This document shows positions 34,282-43,408 of a DNA stretch of 64,000 nt, in pieces. The stretch comes from Desertivirga arenae. Lineage in GTDB: Bacteria > Bacteroidota > Bacteroidia > Sphingobacteriales > Sphingobacteriaceae. The stretch lies in NCBI RefSeq assembly GCF_017355785.1, contig NZ_JAFEWE010000006.1, positions 186,001 to 250,000 of the forward strand. Reading direction: 5' to 3'. The position numbers were made by a program, and so were the translations under genes. Numbering within the stretch: the stretch's first letter is position 1; every line of letters begins with the position of its first letter. Below the pieces are notes generated by a model. The model saw only the letters and a list, made by a program, of their open reading frames with translations. It did not search any database and was not told where the DNA came from.

Positions 34282-37119
34282 CTATAATTGAACGTTCACA
34301 CCGATGTTGAATACCTTCTGTATCGGGTAATTACCGGAGAAATTTTCAGGATCAGCTCCATTCAAATCATCCGAACTTAAGGTGAAGGGATTAAAGGCCG
34401 CGACATAGATTCGCGCCATGTTAAGTCCAACCTTTTTTGAATAGGTGGAAGGGATTTTATAACCCAGCTCAAGGCTGCGTACCCGCAGGTAATCACCGTT
34501 TCTAAGCCAATAGCTTGACACTAGCGAGTTGTTTACTGATCCGTCTTTTGGACCAATACCTGTGCTTAACCTGGGATAAGTTGCTGTTGCAGCTGTTGAG
34601 GGCGTCCAGCGATTCAAATGATGTTCGAAGGCCTGACCATTGCCGCTGTTTTGAAACTCCCAGTAGCTGTTTGCACTTAGATTAACCTTGCGATTAGCTT
34701 TCCCGAGTAAGAGTGCTGAGAAATCAAAACTGCCAACATGGAAGCCCAGAGTTGTGCCGAACAGGATAACTGGCTTGGTATTTCCTATTACGGTTTGGTC
34801 GTACTGGTTAATTATCCCGTCCTGATTAAGGTCTTTGTATTTTATATCACCTGGTTGCGCCGGATAACCTTCAACCAAAGCATGAGAATTTATTTCTTGC
34901 TGATCCCGGAAAAGACCTTCTGCCACATACCCAAACTGGATTCCCATTGGTTGGCCAGTCCTTCTCATCCAATCGTATTGTTGATTCACTTCATCGTAGT
35001 ACAACAATTTTGACTTCTGGAAACTGGCATTGAGGGAAAGAAAATAACCAATCTTCTCTTTATTCTGCTTCCAGCTCAACTGCGTCTCCCATCCTGAATA
35101 TCTCTCTCGCCCGATATTTTGACCTGGATAACTGATTCCAAGAAGACCGGAATTATTTCCCCGGACAACATTCACGTCGTAAAAGCGATTCGAGTAGTAT
35201 TCCACTCCAAGGGCAAGTTTCTCTTTGAAAAAAGAGGCATCAACTCCAACATTCAGTTTATTGGCCTTCTCCCAGTCAGGATTTGGATTTGCCAGAGAAG
35301 ACTCACCAATTGTGGTTGCAGCAGCAGCGCTGGAACCAAAAATACTGGTGGGAGCGGCATTATACACCTGTTGGTATACATAGTAAGCTGCATTATCCTG
35401 CCCGGTCTTCCCGTATGATCCGTAAAGTTTTAATCCGCTCAACCACCTCGAAGAGCTCAGAAAGCGCTCTTCAGAAATATTCCATCCTAATCCCAAAGCA
35501 GGAAAAAAGCCGTACTTAAATCCCCCGTCATCAGGATAGCGGTTTGCTCCATTATACGCAAAAGAAAGTTCTGCCAGGTATTTTCTCCTGAAGTTATAGA
35601 TAGCATGGCCTGATATACCCTGAATGGTATACGGTAAACTAGATCCATTCACCAAATTATCTCGATTGGCGAGTAAAGTAGCGTCTAATTCACTCTCATT
35701 AAATTGACGATTGTAACCCAGAGATAGCTCCTGGAAGTCAGACCTGTTCTGGAAATTAATAGCATTACTATTAGCTTGATTTCCGTTAGAATTAAACAGG
35801 CGGTAAACCGGAGCCCCATCGGCACCCACACCAGTCTGTTCATATACGGCGAACGACTTGCTTCTGTTGATCCTTTCGTTCAGGTTGCTGAAGAATGAAG
35901 CTCTTGCTTTAATCCAAAGTCCTTTTGCTAATACATCCAGGGTTCTCTTTATATAAAAATCGGAAAGGATGGTACGGGTATCGCTTAAAGAATAACCTGA
36001 AGCTAAATTTTGAGCAACAATATTATTCTGGAACTGAGAAGAACCAGCATAAGAACCATCAGCGTTGTACACTGGATAAGCACTACTTGGAGTAGTTACC
36101 AAAGAGGAGAAAATATTATCCGTCCCATCATTCCCAGGGCCCGAAGTATTCAATATCCTTCCTTGAATATTTATGCCTGCGGTGAGATTATCTGTGAGAT
36201 TTAAATCAACGTTTGACCGGGCAAAGTAACCTTTAAGATCAGCGTTGGTTGAGTACTTATTAAGATCACTTGTTTTTAAGATTCCCTCTTGTCTGAAATG
36301 TTCAACAGAAACGAAATACCGGGCAAAATGATTTCCACCACGAGTATTTACGTTGTACCGGGAAGTTGAAGCAGAGTTCTTCAACACCTGATCCCTCCAG
36401 TTAACATTAGGATATCTTAAAGGATCAGAACTTGATTGAAAACCTGCAATGGCATTATCGCTAAAGCCATAGGTTGCAACCGAAAGACCATCATTAATAA
36501 GGGCCTCATTGTACAAAAGCGCATAACGATAAGAATCAAGAGGAGCGGAAACCAGGTTCTGAGTTGATTTTGCCAGACCGGTTTGAAGGCTAAAATTCAC
36601 CTCCTGCTTACCTTGATAACCTTTTTTAGTAGTAATAGCTATCGCTCCGCCAGAACCTCTTACTCCCAGCATTGCGGTGGCGACGGCGTCTTTCAGTACA
36701 GTTACTGACTCAATTTCCTCCATCCCTATTTCCGTAATTGATCTTGGGATACCATCGATAAAGATGAGTGGAGTTTGACTTCTAAGTGTGTAGCTTAATC
36801 CCTCATTTAGCGGCTGACCAGAACTTTGATTAACATTTAATCCTGCTAAACGCCCGGCTAAGGCTACTGGATAAGAAACCACCGGCATTCTGGAGAAATC
36901 GTCGCCATTAACAGATGCGGCCGAAGACGTTGAAAACCGTACAGGAGTTTGAAAATATATCTGTTGCCGAAGGCTTCTGGCTGAATCAGTCCTGGAAGTA
37001 TCTCTAAGTACCTGACTTGAAGGCCTCCTTGAAGCTATCTTAGCGAAGCCATTATTAGACGTTCCTGCAAAAACTGTAGAACAAACTAATACAAGTAGCT
37101 TATGCCTTAATTTTCCCAT
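34282..37119 (-). CDS. SusC-like transporter lacking the N-terminal regulatory-like domain, pair 2
   Basis: A 945-residue SusC-type transporter that is about 90 residues shorter than its neighbour. The signal-like N-terminus (about 1-26) is followed by a low-complexity Ser/Arg-rich stretch, and the plug begins at about residue 70 (FSRMPVVSYPVALAGRLAGL, then IESVTVLKDAVATAMLGVRG). The usual carboxypeptidase-D-regulatory-like beta-sandwich is absent, and no clear TonB box (DEVVVVGYG-type) is visible. The barrel is complete and ends KVFNIGVNVQL. It is the first gene of the susC/susD/susC/susD/GH16 operon and follows a 434-bp promoter region with a palindromic operator. It may use a variant TonB contact or rely on its partner. 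Confidence 0.9.
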   Translation of the reverse strand: MGKLRHKLLVLVCSTVFAGTSNNGFAKIASRRPSSQVLRDTSRTDSARSLRQQIYFQTPVRFSTSSAASVNGDDFSRMPVVSYPVALAGRLAGLNVNQSSGQPLNEGLSYTLRSQTPLIFIDGIPRSITEIGMEEIESVTVLKDAVATAMLGVRGSGGAIAITTKKGYQGKQEVNFSLQTGLAKSTQNLVSAPLDSYRYALLYNEALINDGLSVATYGFSDNAIAGFQSSSDPLRYPNVNWRDQVLKNSASTSRYNVNTRGGNHFARYFVSVEHFRQEGILKTSDLNKYSTNADLKGYFARSNVDLNLTDNLTAGINIQGRILNTSGPGNDGTDNIFSSLVTTPSSAYPVYNADGSYAGSSQFQNNIVAQNLASGYSLSDTRTILSDFYIKRTLDVLAKGLWIKARASFFSNLNERINRSKSFAVYEQTGVGADGAPVYRLFNSNGNQANSNAINFQNRSDFQELSLGYNRQFNESELDATLLANRDNLVNGSSLPYTIQGISGHAIYNFRRKYLAELSFAYNGANRYPDDGGFKYGFFPALGLGWNISEERFLSSSRWLSGLKLYGSYGKTGQDNAAYYVYQQVYNAAPTSIFGSSAAAATTIGESSLANPNPDWEKANKLNVGVDASFFKEKLALGVEYYSNRFYDVNVVRGNNSGLLGISYPGQNIGRERYSGWETQLSWKQNKEKIGYFLSLNASFQKSKLLYYDEVNQQYDWMRRTGQPMGIQFGYVAEGLFRDQQEINSHALVEGYPAQPGDIKYKDLNQDGIINQYDQTVIGNTKPVILFGTTLGFHVGSFDFSALLLGKANRKVNLSANSYWEFQNSGNGQAFEHHLNRWTPSTAATATYPRLSTGIGPKDGSVNNSLVSSYWLRNGDYLRVRSLELGYKIPSTYSKKVGLNMARIYVAAFNPFTLSSDDLNGADPENFSGNYPIQKVFNIGVNVQL

Positions 37120-37347
37120 CGATATCTTATTTAATTTTGAAAAATCTGCCTGGTCAATAATACGTCATTGGGACTGAGTAATAAAAATTTCCCAAGCACT
37201 CCGACTGGAATATAGAGCATAAAGTGTGTTCCTCGAAAGTATACTTCTCTCATCATATTAGGTATTAGTTAGCAATTGGTTGATTATCTAGGTTAAAAAT
37301 AGGGAGTCTAATTAGCAGAAGCATTATAAAAACCGGATCCTTCCTAC

Positions 37348-37380
37348 TGGGAACGGTTCCATTTTTTGCAACCGTTCCCA
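37348..37380. promoter_or_regulatory. LacI-type operator candidate 2
   Basis: TGGGAACGGTT and AACCGTTCCCA are perfect 11-bp inverted arms with an 11-bp spacer. The spacer contains CCATTTTTTG, also present between the arms of the palindrome at 14289-14317, although the arms are in the opposite order there. The left arm extends to GGAACGGTTCC, itself an odd-length palindrome. It lies about 230 bp before the SusC-like start and about 170 bp past the end of the LacI-family gene. Confidence 0.65.
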
Positions 37381-37492
37381 TAAATCCCAATATGAGGCTA
37401 CAAGGGATAAAATTTTATGCTTGCGTCTGAAGAGTCGTAGATTTAGGTAAACAAGCAATAATCCTAAAGACTGGAGGAAGGTAGGGCCAGGG

Positions 37493-37531
37493 TAGAAAAA
37501 ATAAATCCCCCGCCGGATAAGGACGAGGGAT
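37493..37531 (-). terminator. intrinsic terminator after the LacI-family gene
   Basis: On the minus strand ATCCCTCG pairs with CGGGGGAT (one G-U pair) around an 11-nt loop, followed at once by TTATTTTTTCT. It lies about 25 bp past the regulator's stop and isolates that operon from the susC/susD operon. Confidence 0.78.
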
Positions 37532-37553
37532 AGAATTTCAAGGATTTCCTAAC

Positions 37554-38564
37554 TCAGGCTGAACCTCTGACTATCAGTTGAGCTTCTAGTGATTTTGTTA
37601 TGGCACGCCACTTAGAAGCATCATCTTGTACCATCTGCAATAAAAGGTTTATAGCCGACCGACCCATTTCTGCAACCGGGTGATTCAACGTAGTTAGTCC
37701 GGGCTCTGTACATTCGGCTCCATAGTTATTTCCGAAACCAATTACTGCCATGTCTTCAGGAACCCGAAGTCCTAAACTTTTAATCGCTTTTATGGCCTCT
37801 ATAGCCGACGGATCGTTCACAGCGAAAATTGCATCAGCAGCCTGCGGCAAATTAAGCAGGTACCTTACGTAGATCTTTACTTTATTCAGTTTAAGATCAT
37901 AGGGAATTATCAGCTCTTCCCTAACAGGTAAGCCATTTTTTTTCAATGCGTCGAGGTATCCGCTAAGGCGGCGTTGATTAACAGCTGAAGTACCCGGGCC
38001 AGCCAGATGAGAGATTCTCTGCTTACCTGATCTTATAAGGTATTCAACGGCCTTAAAGGAAGCGTCGTAATCGTTGACCATAACCCTTGGCATAAGCAAC
38101 TCATTACAAACACTATTTAGAAGGACTACAGGAATACCTCTTCGCTGGAATTTCTTCAAATGATCGAAATTCTGAGTCTGATTGGATAGAGAGACTAAAA
38201 GTCCGTCAACCTTCCTGCTTAAGAGCATTGCTGCGTTTGCAACCTCTGTTTCATAACAATCGTTTGAAAGGCTTATTACTATGTTATAACCCGCCTCGGC
38301 TGCAACACGCTGAACTTCCGCCACTACCTGGGGATAAAAAGAAGTAGAAAATTCAGGTACCAAAACTCCGATGGTATAGGTCTTATTCTTTATCAAACTT
38401 ATAGAAAGCGTGTTCCTCTGGTAATCCATCTTTTCAGCAAGGTCGAGTACTGACCGTCTTGTTTCTGAATTGATGTTAGGATGACCGGTAAGGGCTCTTG
38501 AGACTGTGGATTTCGAGATATTCAAGTGCCTGGCTATATCGTATATTGTTACCTGAGTTTTCAT
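37554..38564 (-). CDS. LacI-family transcriptional regulator
   Basis: A 336-residue repressor-type protein. The N-terminal helix-turn-helix is VTIYDIARHLNISKSTVSRA, with hinge helix motif SRALTGHPNINSETRRSVLD. From about residue 60 follows the periplasmic-binding-protein-like sensor: YTIGVLVPEFSTSFYPQVVA, GLLVSLSNQTQNFDHLKKFQ, VNDYDASFKAVEYLIRSGKQ, FAVNDPSAIEAIKAIKSLGL and the end GRSAINLLLQMVQDDASKW. Members bind sugars or sugar phosphates and act at palindromic sites with a central CG. It is the last gene of the DUF2264-GH88-SGNH-GH29-GH3 unit (48 bp after GH3). Likely targets are the related palindromes at 14289, 37348 and perhaps 55998 (inference). Confidence 0.95.
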   Translation of the reverse strand: MKTQVTIYDIARHLNISKSTVSRALTGHPNINSETRRSVLDLAEKMDYQRNTLSISLIKNKTYTIGVLVPEFSTSFYPQVVAEVQRVAAEAGYNIVISLSNDCYETEVANAAMLLSRKVDGLLVSLSNQTQNFDHLKKFQRRGIPVVLLNSVCNELLMPRVMVNDYDASFKAVEYLIRSGKQRISHLAGPGTSAVNQRRLSGYLDALKKNGLPVREELIIPYDLKLNKVKIYVRYLLNLPQAADAIFAVNDPSAIEAIKAIKSLGLRVPEDMAVIGFGNNYGAECTEPGLTTLNHPVAEMGRSAINLLLQMVQDDASKWRAITKSLEAQLIVRGSA

Positions 38565-38612
38565 TGGTCAATTATTAATTTTCGTATTTAATCAGCTTAT
38601 TGAATGCCTCAT

Positions 38613-40775
38613 TTACCTACTAACTGTTATTTCCCTGCTCAATTTTATATCTCTTGATGAACTGCCGATCATCAGTTTATAAGTTCCTTCCTCAACTTTC
38701 CATCTCATCATTTTCGCATCGAAATAAGCCAGATCTGCCACATTTAGCGGTATCCTAAGTGTTTTCATTTCTCCTGGTTCCAACCAAACCTTTGTAAAAC
38801 CTTTAAGTTCCTTTTCCGGTCGGTCGACCTTCGATTCAGACTTGGAAGCATATAGCTGAACTACCTCATTTCCTGCCTGCGTTCCACCATTCTTAAGTTT
38901 AATGGATACCATTATCTTTCCATCTGCCGGGTACAATTGTTTATCAGTGCTGGCATCGGAATAAAGAAATGTACTGTAAGAGAGTCCGAAACCGAAAGGA
39001 TATAAAGGAGCAATATGTTTAGTATCATACCAGCGGTACCCAACTAAGATCCCTTCTTTATATTCTGTAGAAAATTCGCTGCCAGGATAGGTCCCTAAAG
39101 CATGGGCCGGAGAATCTTCAAGTTTAACCGGAAAGGTAAATGGAAGCCTGCCTGAAGGGTTGACCTTACCCAGGATCACATCTGCTAAAGCATTCCCTCC
39201 CTCGGAACCATTATACCACGACCACAAGATGGTGTGATTAGCATTATCCATTTTGGTAAGAACATAAGGAGCGCCACCTACTACCACAATAATAGTATTC
39301 GGGTTTGCTGCCGAAACTGCAGCAACAAGAGCTTCCTGACCAAAAGGTAATTGAATATCTTTTCTGTCCTTTCCCTCGCTTTCCACTTCCCGGTTTCCCC
39401 CAATAAAAACTATTGCCACATCAGCATTCTTAGCTTCATCAACCGCCTTGCTGATCAAAGATTCATCCGGGATATTAGCCGTAATTCTTTGCTCTTCAGA
39501 ATCTGTAGATTTATAAAGTGCGTTGTAGCCTTGTGCAAAGCGAAGAGAAGCATTCTTCCCCAGCCTGTTATATAATCCCTGAAGCGCATTAACTTCGTAC
39601 TTAGCTTTTACCCCTGCACCAAAACCACCGTTATGAAAGGTTCGAATAGCGTTATCGCCGATCACCGCAATCTTTTTCGTCCCGGCATTAAGCAGTGGCA
39701 ATAGCTTTTTATTATTTTTTAACAGCACGATTGACTCTTTTGCGATATTATAAGTGGTAAGAGCATGTTCAGGAGTATTAATTTGACCGGCACTGTGATT
39801 ATCAGACATACTGGTGTGGTGCATCAACCAAAGGATGCGATAGACTTTTTCATCAATTAAGGCAGTGCTAACTTCATTATTCTTCACAGCCTTAAAAAGC
39901 GGTGCTGCAAAATAGTACTGCTCGTAAGGAGACTCCGTTCCCATCTCTATGTCAAGTCCGTTCTTGGCTGCTGTGACTGTACTATGAGTTCCTCCCCAGT
40001 CAGAAATAACAACGCCTTTAAAACCCCATTGATCCTTTAATATGTCCTTGAGCAGATACTTGTTTTCGGAGCAAAAAACGCCACGGAATTTATTGTAGGC
40101 AGACATAACTGCCCATGCATCACCCTCCTGTACAGCAGCTTTAAAAGCAGGCAGGTAAATCTCCCTCAGCGTACGCTCATCTGCTTCAACATTTACCTTG
40201 AAGCGATCATATTCCTGGTTATTCAAAGCATAATGCTTAACACAGGCAGCAACATTTTTACTCTGAATACCTTTAACTGCTCTCACTGCAAGCCGGCTGT
40301 TGAGGAAGGGATCCTCTGAATAGTACTCATAGGTTCGACCACATAAGGGAGTCCTGGCAATATTAAAGGCAGGTGCAAGGATAACGTTCTTCTTTCTAGC
40401 CCTTGCCTCCTCACCCAGAGCAACACCATATTGGTAAGCCATTTCCGGATTCCAGGTAGCAGCAATAGCGGAACCGTTAGGAAAGAACGTAGCAGAATCA
40501 GTTGTTAATCCCGCAGGTAACCATCCAACCTTTACCTCCTCACGAACTCCTAAGGGACCGTCATCACTTACCAACGGAGGAATTCCCAATCGTTCAACCC
40601 CTGCTGATGAAAAAAGATCATTGGCATGCAGCATTCCGATCTTCTCTTCCAAAGTCATTTTGCTGATAAGTGCTTTAATCTTTATGTCCAACTCAGGATC
40701 CTTTTTCTGCGCGAGAGAACATCTGTAGCCCGAGTTAAAGAACAGGAAAAAAGCTATTATATATTTTGTTTTCAT
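38613..40775 (-). CDS. GH3 beta-glycosidase
   Basis: A 720-residue secreted GH3 enzyme with a signal peptide ending SLAQ at about residue 23. LVSDDGPLGVR lies at about 68-78, the KHY substrate motif at about 180-182 and the nucleophile D259 in VVISDWGG. The second domain contains GGNREVESEGKDRKDIQLPF with the candidate acid/base glutamate, and the C-terminal part is a fibronectin-III-like domain (about 615-710, VVQLYASKSESKVDRPEKEL). Beta-glucosidase-type activity is the default expectation. It follows GH29 by 39 bp and precedes the LacI-family gene by 48 bp. Confidence 0.92.
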   Translation of the reverse strand: MKTKYIIAFFLFFNSGYRCSLAQKKDPELDIKIKALISKMTLEEKIGMLHANDLFSSAGVERLGIPPLVSDDGPLGVREEVKVGWLPAGLTTDSATFFPNGSAIAATWNPEMAYQYGVALGEEARARKKNVILAPAFNIARTPLCGRTYEYYSEDPFLNSRLAVRAVKGIQSKNVAACVKHYALNNQEYDRFKVNVEADERTLREIYLPAFKAAVQEGDAWAVMSAYNKFRGVFCSENKYLLKDILKDQWGFKGVVISDWGGTHSTVTAAKNGLDIEMGTESPYEQYYFAAPLFKAVKNNEVSTALIDEKVYRILWLMHHTSMSDNHSAGQINTPEHALTTYNIAKESIVLLKNNKKLLPLLNAGTKKIAVIGDNAIRTFHNGGFGAGVKAKYEVNALQGLYNRLGKNASLRFAQGYNALYKSTDSEEQRITANIPDESLISKAVDEAKNADVAIVFIGGNREVESEGKDRKDIQLPFGQEALVAAVSAANPNTIIVVVGGAPYVLTKMDNANHTILWSWYNGSEGGNALADVILGKVNPSGRLPFTFPVKLEDSPAHALGTYPGSEFSTEYKEGILVGYRWYDTKHIAPLYPFGFGLSYSTFLYSDASTDKQLYPADGKIMVSIKLKNGGTQAGNEVVQLYASKSESKVDRPEKELKGFTKVWLEPGEMKTLRIPLNVADLAYFDAKMMRWKVEEGTYKLMIGSSSRDIKLSREITVSR

Positions 40776-40814
40776 GTAATTCTATATGTCTTTGTGATGA
40801 ATGGCCCTAAGTGT

Positions 40815-42128
40815 TTAGATTTCCAATTGGATAATAGTATCTGTGTCGTCCAGCTTAAGTCCCTTAAGATCAAGAATGAGCCCCTCCCCGTTCTTCTTGA
40901 ATTTAACTACCTGATTTCTTCCATATAAACTTGCTTTCTTTACCTTCTCCCGCAGTCCTTTGATCAAAACAGTTTCCACTGGTCCACTTTTGAGGATGTG
41001 AGCGTAGAGATGTTTGTCTGTGGCTGTTACTACCCCCCATTCCTGACGGAGGGCAGGCATTCCTTTAGTACCATAGATTGTCGCGCCGTTCTTATTCATC
41101 CAGGCGCCTATCTTACTTAAAGTATCTGTAAACTCCGGTTGGATTGCACCATTTGGCATAGGACCTATGTTTAATAGAAAATTTGCGTTTAGACCTGCAG
41201 CATTGACCAGGTAATGAATGAGTGTTTTAGATGATTTATAGCTGGTATCAGTCAGGTTAAATCCCCAGGAATTATTCATGGTCTCACAAGTTTCCATTGG
41301 AAGATCTGAAGCCTGGGCTCCTCCAAAACCTGAAGTGTTTGCGCCGGGAAGATCTCTCTCAAACATTTGGAAGTCCTCGCCGGGAAGTGGTGCCAGATGG
41401 TGATTATTACCTACCAGGCAGTTTGGTTGAAGTTTGTGTATCAGGTCGTAGATCTCCCTGGTATGCCAATCTAACCTTACCTGTTTCGTGTCTTTAGGAT
41501 ACTGGTCCCAGTAACCATCAAACCAGATCCCCCCAATCTCGCCGTAATTGGTTAATAACTCGGTAAGCTGGTTCTTCATGAAGGTAATATAGTCGTTCCA
41601 ATTACCTCGCTTGCTGCGCCCGGTTCCCTGACCAGTGTTGCCGGTCCAATAAGAATAATCATCGCGCCTCCAGTCCAATAGCGAGTAATAGAGGAACAGC
41701 TTTATGCCCTGACGACGACATTCCTTAGCAACCATTGCCACCACATCCTTTTTAAACGGGGAGTTCATCGCGTTAAAGTCAGAGTAGCGGGTATCCCACA
41801 AACTAAAGCCATCATGGTGGCGGGTGACCAGCGTAATATATTTCATCCCCGCACTTTTTGCTGCAGCAACATATTTAGCAGGATCAAATTCGGTAGGATT
41901 GAAACAATCTTCGAGCCTGCTATAGTTTTTTACGGTAATATTCCTTTCATTCATTACCCATTCACCCGCGCCAGGAATACTGAATAATCCCCAGTGAATG
42001 AACATTCCGAAACGCATATCCTCAAACTTCTTACGGCTATCGAGATTCGCTTTTGTTGGTTTGTAGGGCTGCGAGAAGGACGTTTTGACCCCTATCAGTA
42101 TTGCTATTAAGAAAAATGTTCTTTTCAT
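40815..42128 (-). CDS. GH29 alpha-L-fucosidase, paralogue 1
   Basis: A 437-residue secreted enzyme; signal peptide about residues 1-20 (ending TSFSQ). The family start MRFGMFIHWGLFSIPGAGEW is followed by YITLVTRHHDGFSLWDTRYS and the nucleophile D204 in GGIWFDGYWDQYP. The C-terminal part after about residue 350 is a short beta domain. The pattern fits GH29 subfamily A-like enzymes with broad alpha-fucosidase activity, but the acid/base is not conserved in this family and cannot be fixed by eye. It lies 15 bp after an SGNH gene and 39 bp before GH3. Confidence 0.92.
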   Translation of the reverse strand: MKRTFFLIAILIGVKTSFSQPYKPTKANLDSRKKFEDMRFGMFIHWGLFSIPGAGEWVMNERNITVKNYSRLEDCFNPTEFDPAKYVAAAKSAGMKYITLVTRHHDGFSLWDTRYSDFNAMNSPFKKDVVAMVAKECRRQGIKLFLYYSLLDWRRDDYSYWTGNTGQGTGRSKRGNWNDYITFMKNQLTELLTNYGEIGGIWFDGYWDQYPKDTKQVRLDWHTREIYDLIHKLQPNCLVGNNHHLAPLPGEDFQMFERDLPGANTSGFGGAQASDLPMETCETMNNSWGFNLTDTSYKSSKTLIHYLVNAAGLNANFLLNIGPMPNGAIQPEFTDTLSKIGAWMNKNGATIYGTKGMPALRQEWGVVTATDKHLYAHILKSGPVETVLIKGLREKVKKASLYGRNQVVKFKKNGEGLILDLKGLKLDDTDTIIQLEI

Positions 42129-42143
42129 TTCTTGACGTGATAT

Positions 42144-43397
42144 TTAATTTTTTTTACCGATGATCATTATATTCCCTATATAGGCGTTGGAGGGCTGGTA
42201 AGAACCGTTTGGGAAGACAGAAGAATGTCCTCCAATAATTTCGGCTTTATCTATATCCAGATCTGCCTTTTTAATGCTTACAGTGTGGGCAGAATTAGGT
42301 AGTGGTCCTATCAAATAGAAACTCCGTCTGTAGAACCAGCAATAACTGTCGAAACGCGACCTTCTAATAGGTTCGTTATCGTCAACCCTTATTTCCACGG
42401 CTCCGGCAGCAGAAGGACCCAGAATATCGCCAATTCCGATGTAAGTGCCTTTGAACTTTATTGTGATACTATCCCTGGTATCAGCAGAGTATATAAGTTC
42501 CGGGTAGACCTTAAGGTAGGGTTGTAACTCCTTTTCCGATTTTGCATCAATCCATCCCGGCGTTTTTGCAGCTACCTCTGGTTGTAGAATAAGTGTTTTA
42601 TCGAAATTAGTAAGATATAGCGGAGTGGGTATTCGGCCCCTCTTTCCCATTCCAATTAGCTGTTTAAATGCTTTTGTAATAGTATGGGTATAAATAGCAT
42701 GCCCCTCGACTCCTGGATGGGTACCGTCTGTGCTGAACACCGTTTTTGCACCGTAGTTAACATCCGGACTTCCATGAAAAATTAAATCACCTGAGTTTAC
42801 CTTCCTGATTACATCATAGGAAAGATTTATGGAGGGAAGTTTATAATGGTCTGCTAAACGTTCCATTAGGCGAACTGACCGCACCTGTTTCCCTGCCTGC
42901 AAATCCTTCAACATGGGTTCGTAGACCGAATAAAGAAAACAAATGTCCGTTTTTGGATCACTCTTTTTAATCTGCCTGACAATTCCTTCCATTGCATTGC
43001 AGAGCAGCAACGAGTCTGTTTCAGCGTCATTTACAGCAAATTCCACAAAAACAAGGTCAGGCCTATACTTCAATACTTCATCCTGAAGCCGGAAGACACC
43101 AAGGGCAGCTCCAGTACCACCTACGCCCGCGTTAACCGTTTTAATAGTACTGCCTGGAAAAGTATTCTTAAAATATTTTTCTGTTTCTACCCTATATCCC
43201 GCGGCCTCTGTTATACTTCCCCCTAGATAAGCAATAGTAAGGGGCTGGCTGTTACTTAACTTTTTGAAAAAGCCAGGTAGTCCATTTCTTACCTGAAGCG
43301 GCTCTGGAAAAGAAACTCCCCCCTGGGCATAAGCATTTGTACCAATTAGCCAATAGAAGAAACAGAGCCGGATACACCAATTAAATATTCTGAACAT
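42144..43397 (-). CDS. secreted SGNH/GDSL hydrolase, two-domain
   Basis: A 417-residue protein with a signal peptide (about residues 1-24, ending NAYAQ). Residues about 50-255 form an SGNH domain: IAYLGGSITEAAGYRVETEK with nucleophile S61, NAGVGGTGAALG, FVEFAVNDAETDS (block III Asn) and STDGTHPGVEGHAIY, which supplies the Asp/His. The C-terminal 150 residues are a beta-rich domain of unknown role, with FKGTYIGIGDILGPSAAGAV and the aromatic-rich DSYCWFYRRSFYLIG, perhaps carbohydrate-binding. Members in PULs are deacetylases or other O-acylesterases. It lies 11 bp after GH88 and 15 bp before GH29, within the same transcript. Confidence 0.82.
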   Translation of the reverse strand: MFRIFNWCIRLCFFYWLIGTNAYAQGGVSFPEPLQVRNGLPGFFKKLSNSQPLTIAYLGGSITEAAGYRVETEKYFKNTFPGSTIKTVNAGVGGTGAALGVFRLQDEVLKYRPDLVFVEFAVNDAETDSLLLCNAMEGIVRQIKKSDPKTDICFLYSVYEPMLKDLQAGKQVRSVRLMERLADHYKLPSINLSYDVIRKVNSGDLIFHGSPDVNYGAKTVFSTDGTHPGVEGHAIYTHTITKAFKQLIGMGKRGRIPTPLYLTNFDKTLILQPEVAAKTPGWIDAKSEKELQPYLKVYPELIYSADTRDSITIKFKGTYIGIGDILGPSAAGAVEIRVDDNEPIRRSRFDSYCWFYRRSFYLIGPLPNSAHTVSIKKADLDIDKAEIIGGHSSVFPNGSYQPSNAYIGNIMIIGKKN

Positions 43398-43408
43398 AGC
43401 AGCTTGCT

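Larger units (their letters stand above)
37120..37553. promoter_or_regulatory. 434-bp promoter region of the tandem susC/susD operon
   Basis: No gene was found between the SusC-like start and the end of the LacI-family gene. It contains the palindrome at 37348-37380 and, at the other end, the terminator of the LacI-family gene (37493-37531). The 200 bp nearest the susC start is AT-rich and presumably holds the promoter; I could not assign its boxes. Confidence 0.5.
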
